From Actinotignum timonense (lineage in GTDB: Bacteria; Actinomycetota; Actinomycetes; Actinomycetales; Actinomycetaceae), in assembly GCF_900155575.1 (NCBI RefSeq), contig NZ_LT706966.1, positions 1,293,364 through 1,331,315 of the forward strand: a DNA stretch of 37,952 nt, in the 5' to 3' direction. The position numbers were made by a program, and so were the translations under genes. The notes below the pieces were generated by a model, which worked only from the letters and a program-made list of their open reading frames with translations, was not told where the DNA came from and ran no database searches. How positions within the stretch are numbered: position 1 is the first letter of the stretch; the number at the start of each line of letters is the position of its first letter. Positions 7,501 to 14,553 of this stretch are shown here, one piece after another.

Positions 7501-8373
7501 GACCTGCACTACACCGTGGCGAATGCGCTCGGCCTGGATAAGGAATCGCAGCCGGTGGTCAATCAGTTCGTGAAGGAAGGTGCCAAGCCGGATCCGAGTG
7601 TTGATCCCAGCGCTGACCCGAGCGTGAATCCGACGCCGGAACCGGGTACGGATCCGAGCGGTGATCCCACCGTCCCGGCCGAGCCTTCCGATAACGGCAA
7701 CACCTTCTACGTATCCAATAACTGGACCGCCACCGTGGCCCAGGCTGTCTTCAGCTTCGGGCGCGCCGGCGACGACGTGCTCGTGGGCGACTGGAACGGG
7801 GATGGCAAGGATAGCTTCGCGGTGCGCCGCGGGAACACCTTCTACGTCTCCGATACCCTCGCGGGCGGCAAGGCACCCATCGAATTCTCCTACGGTAAGG
7901 CCGGGGACACCGTGCTCGTGGGTGACTGGGATGGCGACGGTAAGGACACCTTCGCGGTCCAGCGCGGCAACACCTTCTACGTGGCGAACTCCCTCAAGAG
8001 CGGTAACGCGGATGAAGTCATCAGCTACGGCCGCTACGGGGATACCCCGCTGGTCGGTGACTGGGATGGCGATGGCAAGGACACCTTCGCGGTACGCCGC
8101 GGCAATGTCATCTTCGTCAAGAACGCCATTGTTTCGGGTAACGCCGATACCGAGTTCTCCTACGGCAAGGCCGCGGACGAAGTTTTCACCGGAGATTTCG
8201 ACGGTAACGGAACCGATACCTTCGCGGTGCGCCGCGGCAACGCGCTGCTCGTGAAGAACTCCCTCAATGCCGGCCCGGCCGATCTCACGCTCCACTACGG
8301 ACGCGTGGCCGACGAACTCTTCGTTGGTGACTGGGACGGTAACGGCACCGATACCCCGGCGGTGCGGCGCTAA
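4597..8373 (+). CDS. Secreted tandem double alkaline phosphatase with FG-GAP-like repeats
   Basis: A 1258-residue exported phosphomonoesterase. A signal peptide (residues 1-32, cleavage after AGGAASA) is followed by two complete PhoA-type domains, about 45-515 and 530-980, offset by 485 residues. Each has its own active site. Domain 1 has IIGDGMGQSEITAARNY (D87, zinc), VTDSAASGTAWATG (nucleophile S137), QDATPAVMGAH, SIDKRDHASDACGQIGE, VTADHSHTAQIV and QHTGAQLR. Domain 2 has the same set (D572, S622, SIDKADHGADACGQIGE, VTADHAHTSQIV, GHTGAQLR). A Pro/Asp/Ser linker (about 990-1030) leads to five 45-residue repeats of the type GDWDGDGKDTFAVRRGN, probably calcium-binding FG-GAP/VCBS-like. No LPXTG or membrane anchor ends the protein. 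RBS AAAAGGA precedes the ATG. A possible PhoP box lies upstream. Confidence 0.93.
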   Translation: MGSSHFTARRAVAAAAVAAVGFSALAGGAASAENTTYRTANGPENCVIFDSQGNVIPPKPGDCAQFGKAGQGRSNAKARNVILIIGDGMGQSEITAARNYLKGASGRFEGIDELTSEGMYTHHSLYKDGAFNYVTDSAASGTAWATGTKTYNGAIGVDLAGKPVQNLIEQAKNAGMRTGNVTTSDIQDATPAVMGAHSTSRSYYAPSGNSKPAKGADLRENGGLGSISEQIVDTRADVTLGGGAKYFDAMVTTASGNTNPFLEGAAKYNTQWEANKSVLDNARANDFQVVTTADELAGITKANQDSPVLGLFAPSNMTTAYKSSQAKVGGAKADPLTCEKQDIGTEPELVDMTRKAIELLDDPSAEKGFFLQVESASIDKRDHASDACGQIGETDRLDQATKVALDFAKKDGQTLVIVTADHSHTAQIVSDGDDHVGPVTRLTTADGSPMSILYGTTKVAEDGTNAGSQQHTGAQLRVAAYGPGEENVLGQTDQTDLFYTIGNALSLNAEASTAASDANLAKPVAGGAKMAIAVDENGKVTVPAPGDFAQYGKDGEQRSDAKAKNVVLFIGDGMGDSEITSARNYLYGANGRLPGIDNLDYTGSYTHFSIDRDGAINYVTDSAASGTAWATGTKTYNGAIGVDLAQKPRENLLEKAKRAGLKTGNITTSEVQDATPAVMGAHVTSRSHYAPSGNAKPAKGSDLRENGGMGSISEQLVDTRADVTMGGGAKYFDAEVQVSGTWGETTRWTAGKSVLENARDNDFQIVTTAEQMAALTEANQDKPVLGLFTPGNMPRMFNESVPTPGKPTTYETCTINEARTADVPTLAAMTQKSMDLLKNDAGFFLQVEAASIDKADHGADACGQIGELDDLDQAVAVAQRWAKENGEPTLILVTADHAHTSQIVGAGSTTSGVNTILKTVDGDYMQMSYNTAASNEVARGGQGHTGAQLRIAASGPGAENVIGRTDQTDLHYTVANALGLDKESQPVVNQFVKEGAKPDPSVDPSADPSVNPTPEPGTDPSGDPTVPAEPSDNGNTFYVSNNWTATVAQAVFSFGRAGDDVLVGDWNGDGKDSFAVRRGNTFYVSDTLAGGKAPIEFSYGKAGDTVLVGDWDGDGKDTFAVQRGNTFYVANSLKSGNADEVISYGRYGDTPLVGDWDGDGKDTFAVRRGNVIFVKNAIVSGNADTEFSYGKAADEVFTGDFDGNGTDTFAVRRGNALLVKNSLNAGPADLTLHYGRVADELFVGDWDGNGTDTPAVRR
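7699..8370 (+). repeat. Five 45-residue FG-GAP-like repeats
   Basis: Units begin at 7699, 7834, 7969, 8104 and 8239, each 135 bp. The first three start NTFYV; each unit carries a G-D-(W/F)-(D/N)-G-(D/N)-G-(K/T)-D core. The regular spacing and conserved DNA suggest expansion by tandem duplication. Such repeats end many actinobacterial exoenzymes and may fold as a beta-propeller or bind surface ligands. Confidence 0.85.
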
Positions 8374-8411
8374 ATACCGACGCTCAGCTGCCTGAATAAC
8401 GGGTCAAGCAC

Positions 8412-8443
8412 TGTGGGCCGCGGCGGAAACGTCGCGGCCCACA
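8412..8443 (+). terminator. Terminator after the alkaline phosphatase gene
   Basis: TGTGGGCCGCG (8412-8422) pairs perfectly with CGCGGCCCACA (8433-8443), loop 10 nt. The following TGTGTTGGG is only weakly T-rich. Confidence 0.6.
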
Positions 8444-8509
8444 TGTGTTGGGAACGTGCCGGATTAACCATGCGGAGCACAGCCGGCCGGCTAGGCAGCT
8501 CTCCGGCTG

Positions 8510-9724
8510 CTAGGCGAAGTAATCGCGCAGCCGCGCCATGCCCTCGGCTAGCTCCGCATCGGAGAGCGCGTAGGAGAAGCGCAGGAAGCCGCCAACCCCG
8601 AAGGCTTCCCCGGGCACCGCGGCAACATTAATATCGCTCAGGAGCTGATCGGCCAGCTCCAGGGAGCTCGTGGCGCGGCGGGGGCCCGCCCCGCCCAGCA
8701 GGCCTGCGACGTCGGCAAAAACATAGAAGGCGCCATCCGGGGGCGCGACCTCCACCCCGTCAATACTGGCCAGTTCGCTCACGATGCGGCCGCGGCGGCG
8801 CGCGAAGCCCTCGCGCATTTCCTCGATGCGGTCGCGCGGGCCGGTGAGCGCGGCGATGGTGGCCCGCTGCGCCACGTTATTGACATTCCCGGTCAGATGC
8901 GAATGCACTCGTTTGACCGCGGCCATCACATCCGCCGGACCGTAGAGCCACCCAACCCGCCAACCCGTCATCGCGAAGGACTTGGAAACCCCGCCGATCA
9001 CCAGGGCTTGCTGGGCCAGCTCGGGCACTTCGGCCAGCGGGTAGGCGGTGCGCACTCCGTCGTAGGTGAGGTGTTCGTAAATTTCATCGACCACCAGCCA
9101 AATCCCGTGCTCAAGGGCCCAAGCGCCGATAGCGCGCACTTCCGCGGCGCTGTAGACCGCGCCGGTCGGATTGGTGGGCGAGCACAGCAGCAGCGCCTTC
9201 GTTTTCTCGGTACGGGCGGCCTCGAGCTGCTCCACGCTCACCTTGAAGCCCTGCGCCGGGGGCGCGTACACCTCGGTGACGGTACCGCCGAAGAGCTTAA
9301 TAACTTCCGGGTAGGTCACCCAGTAGGGGGAGGGGAGGAGCACGTTATCGCCCGGGTCGATGAGCGCCGCCCACGCTTCGAAATTAGCCTGTTTCGCGCC
9401 ATTAGTAACGACGACGCAGCTCGGGTCAATCCGCACCCCGGCATCGAAAGCGACTTTGGCGCAAATCGCCTCGCGCAGCTCCGGCAAGCCATTGGGGTCG
9501 GAGTATTTGTGATTACGGATATCGCCGGTAGCGGCAGCCGCGGCGGCAACAATATGATCCGGGGTGGGGAAATCCGGTTCCCCGGCCCCGAAGGAAATAA
9601 TGGGGCGGCCGGCGGCCCGCAGCTCACGCTGGCGGGCATCCACCGCGAGGGTGGCGGAGGGAGCAAGGGCTTCCAGGCGCGCGGAAACGCGGCGCGGGGT
9701 ATGGGGGCTCGGTGTAGTACTCAC
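8510..9724 (-). CDS. aspC: Class I pyridoxal-phosphate aminotransferase (aspartate aminotransferase family)
   Basis: A 404-residue PLP enzyme of the aspartate aminotransferase family (subgroup Ib). It moves the amino group between aspartate (or a related amino acid) and 2-oxoglutarate. The sequence shows FGAGEPDFPTPDHI near the N terminus, CSPTNPTGAVYS, VVDEIYEHLTYDG (PLP-contacting Asp and Tyr), the PLP-lysine motif GGVSKSFAMTGWRVGW, and FLRFSYALSD with the substrate-carboxylate Arg. GTG 9724 is preferred because the homologous region begins nearby and GGGAGG precedes it, though with little spacing; a GTG six codons earlier is possible. Upstream in-frame sequence crosses the tRNA-Trp gene and is not coding. 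An aminotransferase immediately before tRNA-Trp-secE-nusG is a conserved actinobacterial neighbour. Prephenate or other substrates are possible. Confidence 0.9.
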   Translation of the reverse strand: MSTTPSPHTPRRVSARLEALAPSATLAVDARQRELRAAGRPIISFGAGEPDFPTPDHIVAAAAAATGDIRNHKYSDPNGLPELREAICAKVAFDAGVRIDPSCVVVTNGAKQANFEAWAALIDPGDNVLLPSPYWVTYPEVIKLFGGTVTEVYAPPAQGFKVSVEQLEAARTEKTKALLLCSPTNPTGAVYSAAEVRAIGAWALEHGIWLVVDEIYEHLTYDGVRTAYPLAEVPELAQQALVIGGVSKSFAMTGWRVGWLYGPADVMAAVKRVHSHLTGNVNNVAQRATIAALTGPRDRIEEMREGFARRRGRIVSELASIDGVEVAPPDGAFYVFADVAGLLGGAGPRRATSSLELADQLLSDINVAAVPGEAFGVGGFLRFSYALSDAELAEGMARLRDYFA

Positions 9725-9896
9725 CCTCCCATTAAACACTGTCCCGGCCGCGGCTGTGACCTTTCTCCAAGGGAAGGTGCGGAAGTGGACGGCCGGGGCG
9801 TTATCGACTATGCTATTCCGGGTATGACGGCCTTGCGGTCGTGATACTCCAACGTCCACCTGGCGGCCGGAGCTCGCGGAGCACCCCGGTTTCAGG

Positions 9897-9902
9897 CATA
9901 AT
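9897..9902 (+). promoter_or_regulatory. -10 element for tRNA-Trp (possibly secE-nusG)
   Basis: CATAAT lies 17 bp before the tRNA-Trp gene; the -35 region is weak (TCGCGG at 9874-9879). Confidence 0.4.
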
Positions 9903-9919
9903 GGTGGAGTTGCCAACCT

Positions 9920-9992
9920 AGGGTAGTGGCGCAATTGGTAGCGCATCGGTCTCCAAAACCGGCGGTTGGGGGTTCGAGTCCCTCCTACCCTG
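9920..9992 (+). tRNA. tRNA-Trp (CCA)
   Basis: Acceptor AGGGTAG/CTACCCT, anticodon stem TCGGT/ACCGG with loop CTCCAAA (anticodon CCA), T-arm with GTTCGAGTC, discriminator G992 of the block (9992). No terminal CCA is encoded. It stands directly before secE, as in many actinobacteria. Confidence 0.95.
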
Positions 9993-10047
9993 CTCCTGCC
10001 CCGCCAATACTGACGGGGCATTGTTACGACGAGGAAAAGGACGCACT

Positions 10048-10287
10048 GTGAAGGAAGTTGCAGCATCCAAGTCCTCCAAGGGCGCTGCGGAGAAGAAGGG
10101 CTTCTTTGCCCGGCTCGCGCAGTTCTTCCACGAAATCTTCGGTGAATTGAAGCGCGTCCAGCGCCCCTCCCGGGAGGAACTGGGGCAGCTGTTCACCACG
10201 GTGGTGCTCTTCATCCTCGCCGTGATGGTCTTTATCGGAATCTTCGATCTTATTTTCGGTCGCGCCACCGTCTGGATCTTCGGGTAG
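10048..10287 (+). CDS. secE: Preprotein translocase subunit SecE
   Basis: A 79-residue single-span membrane protein. SecE clamps SecY in the SecYEG channel in the cytoplasmic membrane. A charged, Lys-rich N terminus is followed by the conserved amphipathic segment FGELKRVQRPSREELGQL and one transmembrane helix (about residues 48-70, VVLFILAVMVFIGIFDLIF). The GTG at 10048 is chosen because GAGGAAAAGG lies at a good distance; the frame is open upstream into the tRNA-Trp trailer. Size is typical of actinobacterial SecE. It is followed after 42 bp by nusG, its usual operon partner. Confidence 0.95.
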   Translation: MKEVAASKSSKGAAEKKGFFARLAQFFHEIFGELKRVQRPSREELGQLFTTVVLFILAVMVFIGIFDLIFGRATVWIFG

Positions 10288-10329
10288 GTCCAGAACCAGG
10301 GCCGGCCCCAAGAACAGTGAGGGAACAGC

Positions 10330-11181
10330 GTGTCTGAGAACAATACCGCGCACGACGATCTTTTTATGGAACCGGGTGTAAGCGCGCCCGCTGAGGAGGC
10401 TGCTCCCAGCGCGGATTCCCTCACCGATACCACCACCCCGGAAAGCGTAGCCGCGGAAGAAACCGCCGGCCCTGCTTCCGAAGAAGCGCCCGAAGCCGCT
10501 GCTGAAACTGGCGAGCCCGCTGAGGAACCCGCTCCGGCTTCCTCCAAGAAGGGCAAGAAGAAGGACGGCATCGTCACCGAAGAAGAGGTGCGGGCCAAGC
10601 TCAAGGGCCTGGAAGGCCGCTGGTACGTTCTCCACACGTACTCCGGTTACGAAAAGCGCGTCAAGCAGGACTTGGAAGTCCGCCTTGTCTCCATGAATAT
10701 GGAGGACTACATCTTCCAGATCGAAGTCCCCATGGAAGAAGTCTTCGAAGTACGCCGCGGGCAGCGCAAGCTGGTATCGCGGGTGCGCATGCCCGGATAC
10801 GTGCTCATTCGCATGAACCTCACCGATGATTCCTGGCGCGTGGTGCAATCCACCAATGGCGTGACCGGTTTCGTGGGCAATGGCCGTACCCCGGTGGCCC
10901 TCACCTTCGATGAGGTTGTCACCATGCTGACCCCGGTGGTGGAAGCCGCCGCGGCAGACGAAGCACGCGCCGCGGGCCTGCCCACCGGCGCCACTCCGGA
11001 AACCATCGCTCCCTTCGAAGTGGGCGATCCGGTTACCCTCACCGCCGAACCGTGGGCCGGAATGCCGGCCACCGTCTCGGAAATCGACGCGGAAAACCAG
11101 CGCCTCACCGTGATGATGACGCTCGTCGGTCAGGAAACCCCGGTGGAGCTCTCCTTCGCCCAGGTGCGCAAGGAAGACTAA
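10330..11181 (+). CDS. nusG: Transcription termination/antitermination protein NusG
   Basis: NusG binds RNA polymerase and links it to Rho or the ribosome. The 283-residue protein starts with an unusually Ala/Glu/Pro-rich tail (about residues 1-75), then the NGN domain (GRWYVLHTYSGYEKRVKQDL ... VRMPGYVLIRMNL ... NGVTGFVGN) and a C-terminal KOW domain (FEVGDPVTLTAEPWAGMPATV). N-terminal extensions of this kind are common in actinobacterial NusG. The GTG start follows GAGGGAACAGC. A repeat-motif copy begins 13 bp after the stop. Confidence 0.95.
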   Translation: MSENNTAHDDLFMEPGVSAPAEEAAPSADSLTDTTTPESVAAEETAGPASEEAPEAAAETGEPAEEPAPASSKKGKKKDGIVTEEEVRAKLKGLEGRWYVLHTYSGYEKRVKQDLEVRLVSMNMEDYIFQIEVPMEEVFEVRRGQRKLVSRVRMPGYVLIRMNLTDDSWRVVQSTNGVTGFVGNGRTPVALTFDEVVTMLTPVVEAAAADEARAAGLPTGATPETIAPFEVGDPVTLTAEPWAGMPATVSEIDAENQRLTVMMTLVGQETPVELSFAQVRKED

Positions 11182-11194
11182 GTTCCACGTGGCC

Positions 11195-11211
11195 GCTGCG
11201 GCGGCGTCGTA
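11195..11211 (+). repeat. Dispersed intergenic motif, copy 4 (variant B-like)
   Basis: GCTGCGGCGGCGTCGTA, 13 bp after the nusG stop codon; it has one extra GCG compared with the other copies. Confidence 0.45.
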
Positions 11212-11299
11212 CTTCCGTAACCTGCGCACGCATAGACGTAAGGGTGTAGAAACGCGAGTACGCCGGCAACGCAGGCTCGTATCTCGCGCAATGTAACAC

Positions 11300-11334
11300 A
11301 AGCTCCGCGGTGTGTCTCACACAGGCGGGGCTTT
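11300..11334 (+). terminator. Hairpin terminator between nusG and rplK
   Basis: AAGCTCCGC (11300-11308) pairs with GCGGGGCTT (11325-11333, one G-T pair). Inside it a second GTGTG/CACAC stem caps the hairpin. The T tract is short (CTTTG), so it may terminate only partly. Confidence 0.5.
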
Positions 11335-11360
11335 GTGCATCGCTTACTTTCCCGTAATAT
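11333..11360 (+). promoter_or_regulatory. Promoter for rplK-rplA
   Basis: TTGTGC (11333-11338), 16 bp, TAATAT (11355-11360). Transcription should start about 50 nt before the rplK ATG. It follows the hairpin directly, so rplKA can be expressed apart from secE-nusG. Confidence 0.5.
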
Positions 11361-11418
11361 AGATAGGCGTGCCGTCGCTAGCCATTGCGACGGCTGTTCA
11401 ATGAGAAAAGGACCAGAT

Positions 11419-11853
11419 ATGGCACCGAAGAAGAAGGTTGCAGGCTTCATTAAGCTACAGATTCCTGCCGGCCAGGCCACCCCGGCCCCGCCGGTTGGTC
11501 CGGCTCTCGGTCAGCACGGCGTGAACATTGTTGAGTTCACGAAGGCGTACAACGCCGCGACCGAATCCCAGCGCGGAAACATCGTCCCGGTGGAAATCAC
11601 CGTCTACGAAGACCGCACATTTGATTTTGTTCTCAAGACCCCGCCGGCGGCGCAGCTCATCAAGAAGGCTGCCGGGGTGCAGAAGGGTTCGCCCACTCCG
11701 CACACCCAGAAGGTTGGGCACCTCACGGCCGATCAGCTTCGCGAAATCGCGAAGATCAAGGAGCCGGACCTCAATGCGAACGACATTGACAACGCCGCCC
11801 GCATTATCGCCGGCACCGCCCGCTCCATGGGCATCACCTCGGACGCTATCTAA
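11419..11853 (+). CDS. rplK: 50S ribosomal protein L11
   Basis: A 144-residue protein, [20 protein letters not shown] at the N terminus, with the conserved [14 protein letters not shown] and [14 protein letters not shown] segments. L11 binds the GTPase-associated region of 23S rRNA, the thiostrepton target, and is needed for stringent-response signalling. The prolines of the N-terminal domain that contact thiostrepton are present ([10 protein letters not shown]). The ATG at 11419 follows AAAAGGACC. Normal length, and paired with rplA after a 175-bp structured gap. Confidence 0.97.
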   Translation: MAPKKKVAGFIKLQIPAGQATPAPPVGPALGQHGVNIVEFTKAYNAATESQRGNIVPVEITVYEDRTFDFVLKTPPAAQLIKKAAGVQKGSPTPHTQKVGHLTADQLREIAKIKEPDLNANDIDNAARIIAGTARSMGITSDAI

Positions 11854-11873
11854 ATAGCGCGTGCTGGAAGGCG

Positions 11874-11886
11874 GCAGCGCCGTCGT
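11874..11886 (+). repeat. Dispersed intergenic motif, copy 5 (variant A, one mismatch)
   Basis: GCAGCGCCGTCGT, 20 bp after the rplK stop codon. Confidence 0.4.
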
Positions 11887-11916
11887 TCCACCGCAATCCG
11901 AGACCACAACGTAACC

Positions 11917-12010
11917 GGAGCTAAGAGCATCGAGCAACCGCGCTCTTAGACTCCGCAGGTTCCCGAGTGGAACCGTGGAAGGGCCACGCAGGCTCGCTGA
12001 CCACACCTGC
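11917..12010 (+). promoter_or_regulatory. Structured leader between rplK and rplA
   Basis: Two RNA elements can be drawn. The first is a 12-bp hairpin, GGAGCTAAGAGC (11917-11928) with GCTCTTAGACTCC (11942-11954), one bulged A. The second is a closing stem GCAGGT (11955-11960)/ACCTGC (12005-12010) around GTGG/CCAC, with an alternative GGTTCC/GGAACC hairpin. The structure ends 7 bp before the rplA ribosome binding site. It could be a ribosomal protein leader (L1 or L11 feedback); that is inference. Confidence 0.4.
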
Positions 12011-12028
12011 ACTAAAGGAGAAGCAGAA

Positions 12029-12730
12029 ATGGCAAAGCGCTCGAAGGCATACCGCGCCGCAGCAGAAAAGATTGCGCCCGGTGTGCTCTACACCCCCGTG
12101 GAGGCAATGCGCCTCGCGAAGGAAACGTCCGTGACGAAGTTTGACGCAACCGTGGAAGTTGTGTTCCGTCTCGGCGTGGATCCGCGTAAGGCGGATCAGA
12201 TGGTTCGCGGTACCGTGAGCCTGCCCAATGGCACCGGCAAGACCGCCCGGGTGATCGTCTTCGCCCAGGGCGAGCGCGCCCAGCAGGCTATTGACGCCGG
12301 CGCGGACGAAGTTGGCAGCGACGAACTCATTGAACGCGTTGCCGGTGGCTGGACTGATTTCGATTCGGCGGTGGCCACCCCGGATATGATGGGCAAGGTC
12401 GGCCGCCTCGGCCGCGTGCTCGGCCCCCGCGGCCTCATGCCGAACCCCAAGACGGGCACCGTCACCATGGACGTGGCGAAGGCCGTCAGTGATATCAAGG
12501 GCGGACGTATCGAATTCCGCGTGGATAAGAACTCCAACCTGCCCTTCATTATCGGCAACACCTCCTTCACCGAGCAGCAGCTCCTGGAGAACTACGCTGC
12601 CGCCTACGAGGAGATCATGCGTCTCAAGCCTTCCTCCTCGAAGGGTCGCTACATCCTCAAGGCTACCGTGTCCACCACGATGGGCCCCGGCATCCCGATT
12701 GATGCCACCAAGACTCGCGCCGAAGCCTAA
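12029..12730 (+). CDS. rplA: 50S ribosomal protein L1
   Basis: A 233-residue protein, [20 protein letters not shown], with the family motif [25 protein letters not shown] and a C-terminal [13 protein letters not shown]1 forms the mobile stalk of the large subunit and in many bacteria represses its own operon by binding mRNA. The start ATG follows AAAGGAGAAGCAGAA. Normal length. It is followed by a strong terminator, so the operon ends here. Confidence 0.97.
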   Translation: MAKRSKAYRAAAEKIAPGVLYTPVEAMRLAKETSVTKFDATVEVVFRLGVDPRKADQMVRGTVSLPNGTGKTARVIVFAQGERAQQAIDAGADEVGSDELIERVAGGWTDFDSAVATPDMMGKVGRLGRVLGPRGLMPNPKTGTVTMDVAKAVSDIKGGRIEFRVDKNSNLPFIIGNTSFTEQQLLENYAAAYEEIMRLKPSSSKGRYILKATVSTTMGPGIPIDATKTRAEA

Positions 12731-12768
12731 GGGCCGGTTGGCGATTAAGCGGATATACGCGTAACGCG

Positions 12769-12802
12769 AAGGGCGGGGATCCTCAGGGGTCTCCGCCCTT
12801 TG
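12769..12802 (+). terminator. Terminator after rplA
   Basis: AAGGGCGGGGA (12769-12779) pairs with TCTCCGCCCTT (12790-12800, one G-T pair), then TGTTAT. Confidence 0.75.
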
Positions 12803-12892
12803 TTATACGTACGGCGGTTCGCGTATCTGCGCGCATACATCGCTGTGGCGGGCGCGCGCGTTCCGCCGTTTTTTCTTGTCGTAACCGTGCTT

Positions 12893-12898
12893 TAGGCT
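12893..12898 (+). promoter_or_regulatory. -10 element of the membrane protein gene, leaderless
   Basis: TAGGCT, with TGC four bases upstream, ends 6 bp before the GTG at 12905. This is the same hexamer and spacing as at murB. Confidence 0.45.
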
Positions 12899-12904
12899 AG
12901 AGCC

Positions 12905-14236
12905 GTGACTTTCCATCCGCGCGTACGTGACGCTTTGCTCGCCTGCCTCCTCATGCTGCTCTGCCTGGGGTGGGCGGCGTGGGCCTTCGCGCACAACCCG
13001 TCCATCAACCCGGTGGGGGAGTGGACCTACCTGGACTATTCCCTCAAGGCATCCAGTGGCACCGTCCCCGCCCCCGGGGATGTGATGGCCCCGCAGGCCC
13101 GCCAGGCCTGGGCCTGCCATGCCCCGGCCGGTACTGCCATCACCCCACCACCCTGCGATGCCTGGGATCAGGTGGCCCCGGCGGATTGGCCCTATCGCGC
13201 GGAAAACTACAATGCTTTCCACCCGCCCCTGTATTTTTTGGTCGACGGCGCCATCGCGCGCCTGGCCGGCCTGGCAGGATTGAGCTTCCTCACGGGCGCC
13301 CGCCTGGGGTCGGCGGTGCTGGTAGCCGCCGGAGTGGGGCTTTTCTACGCCGCGCTGCGCGCCTGGCGCTTGAGCCCGGTGGTGTCCTTCGCGGCGGCGC
13401 TGTTCTTCCTGGCGGTGCCCTCGGTGGCGGCCAGTGCCACCATGGTGCATAACGATGCCGTGGGCCCGCTGGCCGGCGCGGCCGCGGCATGGCTGAGCGC
13501 GCGCATCGTGGTAGGTAAGAAAACCGGCTGGGTGCTGCCCGCGCTGATAACCGCGGCTATCTGCCTCTCCCGGGTCATTTCCATCACCGGAATTTTGGCG
13601 ATTCTGGTGCCGGTTACCTTGGCGATTTGTTGGCCGGGCCTGGTGGGCTTCGGGCGGGCGCAGCGGCGCCACCTCGCGGTGCTGCTCGGTACTCAGGTAC
13701 TCACGGTGGCCGCCTGCTACCTGGGCTGGGATGCTATCCAGGGCGCCCGTACCCCAGAAGGCTACGTGCCCGCCATCAACGCGATCTCTACCTCGCCGGT
13801 AAGCGAGGCCAGTACTGGGCGGCTCCTTCTCAGCCTTCTCAATCCCTACGGCCTAACCAATCCCGCGGCGAAATACCACTTTTCCCCGGAGCTCATCTCC
13901 GCTCCCACCCAGATCTGGGGCACGGTGGCCTATGTTGTTCTGCTGGTCGGACCGCTCCTCGCGCTGGTGGCGGGGCTGCGCTCGGTGCGCGGGCGGGTGC
14001 TCGGTCTATCGGGCGCTACCGGGCCACTTATTGTGGGCGTGGTGGTCCAGGCGCGGGAAATTATCAACGGCGGTCTTTACTTCCGTTCCATTCCGCGCCG
14101 CTACGGGATCGCCAATGTGGCAGGGGCACTGGCCGCTATCGCCCACCTGGCAGACCGGCCCATCTGGCGCGGTGTGCTCATGGGGGCCGGGGCGCTGGGG
14201 TACCTGTGTTTGCTCGCCGGGCCGGTGTGGGCGTAG
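12905..14236 (+). CDS. Polytopic membrane protein, DUF2142/GT-C glycosyltransferase-like
   Basis: A 443-residue integral membrane protein with about ten hydrophobic helices. Helix 1 (residues 10-29) is followed by a long external loop (30-115). That loop holds a Cys pair (C71, C84) able to form a disulfide, and the motif YNAFHPPLYF (102-111). HPPLY after a large first loop is typical of DUF2142-type and related GT-C fold membrane proteins that handle lipid-linked sugars; no reaction can be assigned. HNDAV (182-186) is another polar motif near the membrane surface. The GTG start fits the -10 at 12893 (leaderless; no ribosome binding site). The gene interrupts the usual rplKA-rplJL cluster. The next motif copy overlaps its stop codon. 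Confidence 0.7.
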   Translation: MTFHPRVRDALLACLLMLLCLGWAAWAFAHNPSINPVGEWTYLDYSLKASSGTVPAPGDVMAPQARQAWACHAPAGTAITPPPCDAWDQVAPADWPYRAENYNAFHPPLYFLVDGAIARLAGLAGLSFLTGARLGSAVLVAAGVGLFYAALRAWRLSPVVSFAAALFFLAVPSVAASATMVHNDAVGPLAGAAAAWLSARIVVGKKTGWVLPALITAAICLSRVISITGILAILVPVTLAICWPGLVGFGRAQRRHLAVLLGTQVLTVAACYLGWDAIQGARTPEGYVPAINAISTSPVSEASTGRLLLSLLNPYGLTNPAAKYHFSPELISAPTQIWGTVAYVVLLVGPLLALVAGLRSVRGRVLGLSGATGPLIVGVVVQAREIINGGLYFRSIPRRYGIANVAGALAAIAHLADRPIWRGVLMGAGALGYLCLLAGPVWA

Positions 14237-14248
14237 CTGCGCCGTCGT
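14236..14248 (+). repeat. Dispersed intergenic motif, copy 6 (variant A)
   Basis: GCTGCGCCGTCGT begins on the last base of the membrane protein stop codon. Confidence 0.6.
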
Positions 14249-14388
14249 ACCTATATGGACCGGGCCAGCGCACGCTATATGTACGCCTTCAGTGCGTGTG
14301 CCGGACCGCCGGCGGTGCACGGGCCGGAAGTGGATCTTCGCGGAGGGCCACCTATCCGCGCCCGTGAGGCAAGCCACGCGGATCGGCC

Positions 14389-14417
14389 TTGGCGTGGCCG
14401 CGCGAAAACGATAGACT
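14389..14417 (+). promoter_or_regulatory. Promoter for rplJ-rplL
   Basis: TTGGCG (14389-14394), 17 bp, TAGACT (14412-14417); the start is expected near 14424, giving a leader of about 168 nt. Confidence 0.6.
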
Positions 14418-14423
14418 AACCGA

Positions 14424-14553
14424 TGCCAAAGACCGCAGGTTCCAACGGGATCAAACTCGCACCGCGAGGCCAGCGCAGGTAAGAACAGAGCTAAATGTTG
14501 CCGTGCTCACGGCAGGTCATCCAAGCCCCGTGCCTTACCGCGCGGGGCTTTTT
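14424..14553 (+). ncRNA. Ribosomal protein L10 leader
   Basis: The segment contains AAGACCGCAGGTTCC and, further on, CCAGCGCAGGTAAG, the pattern of the actinobacterial L10 leader that binds the L10(L12)4 complex. A terminator-like hairpin follows at 14523-14550, then T residues, then the rplJ ribosome binding site. It probably lets excess L10 reduce rplJL transcription or translation. Confidence 0.7.
14523..14553 (+). terminator. Attenuator hairpin in the rplJ leader
   Basis: AAGCCCCGTG (14523-14532) pairs with CGCGGGGCTT (14541-14550, one T-G pair), followed by TTT. Confidence 0.7.

Noticed and set aside
7661-8254. A 197-codon Ser/Arg/Pro-rich frame over the FG-GAP-like repeats
   Set aside because: Out-of-frame reading of the 135-bp repeats.
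5527-8295. A 922-codon minus-strand frame opposite the alkaline phosphatase
   Set aside because: Antisense shadow; it mirrors the internal duplication and repeats of the real gene.
9725-10066. Upstream in-frame extension of the aminotransferase across tRNA-Trp
   Set aside because: The extension is the antisense of a tRNA gene and has no similarity to aminotransferases.
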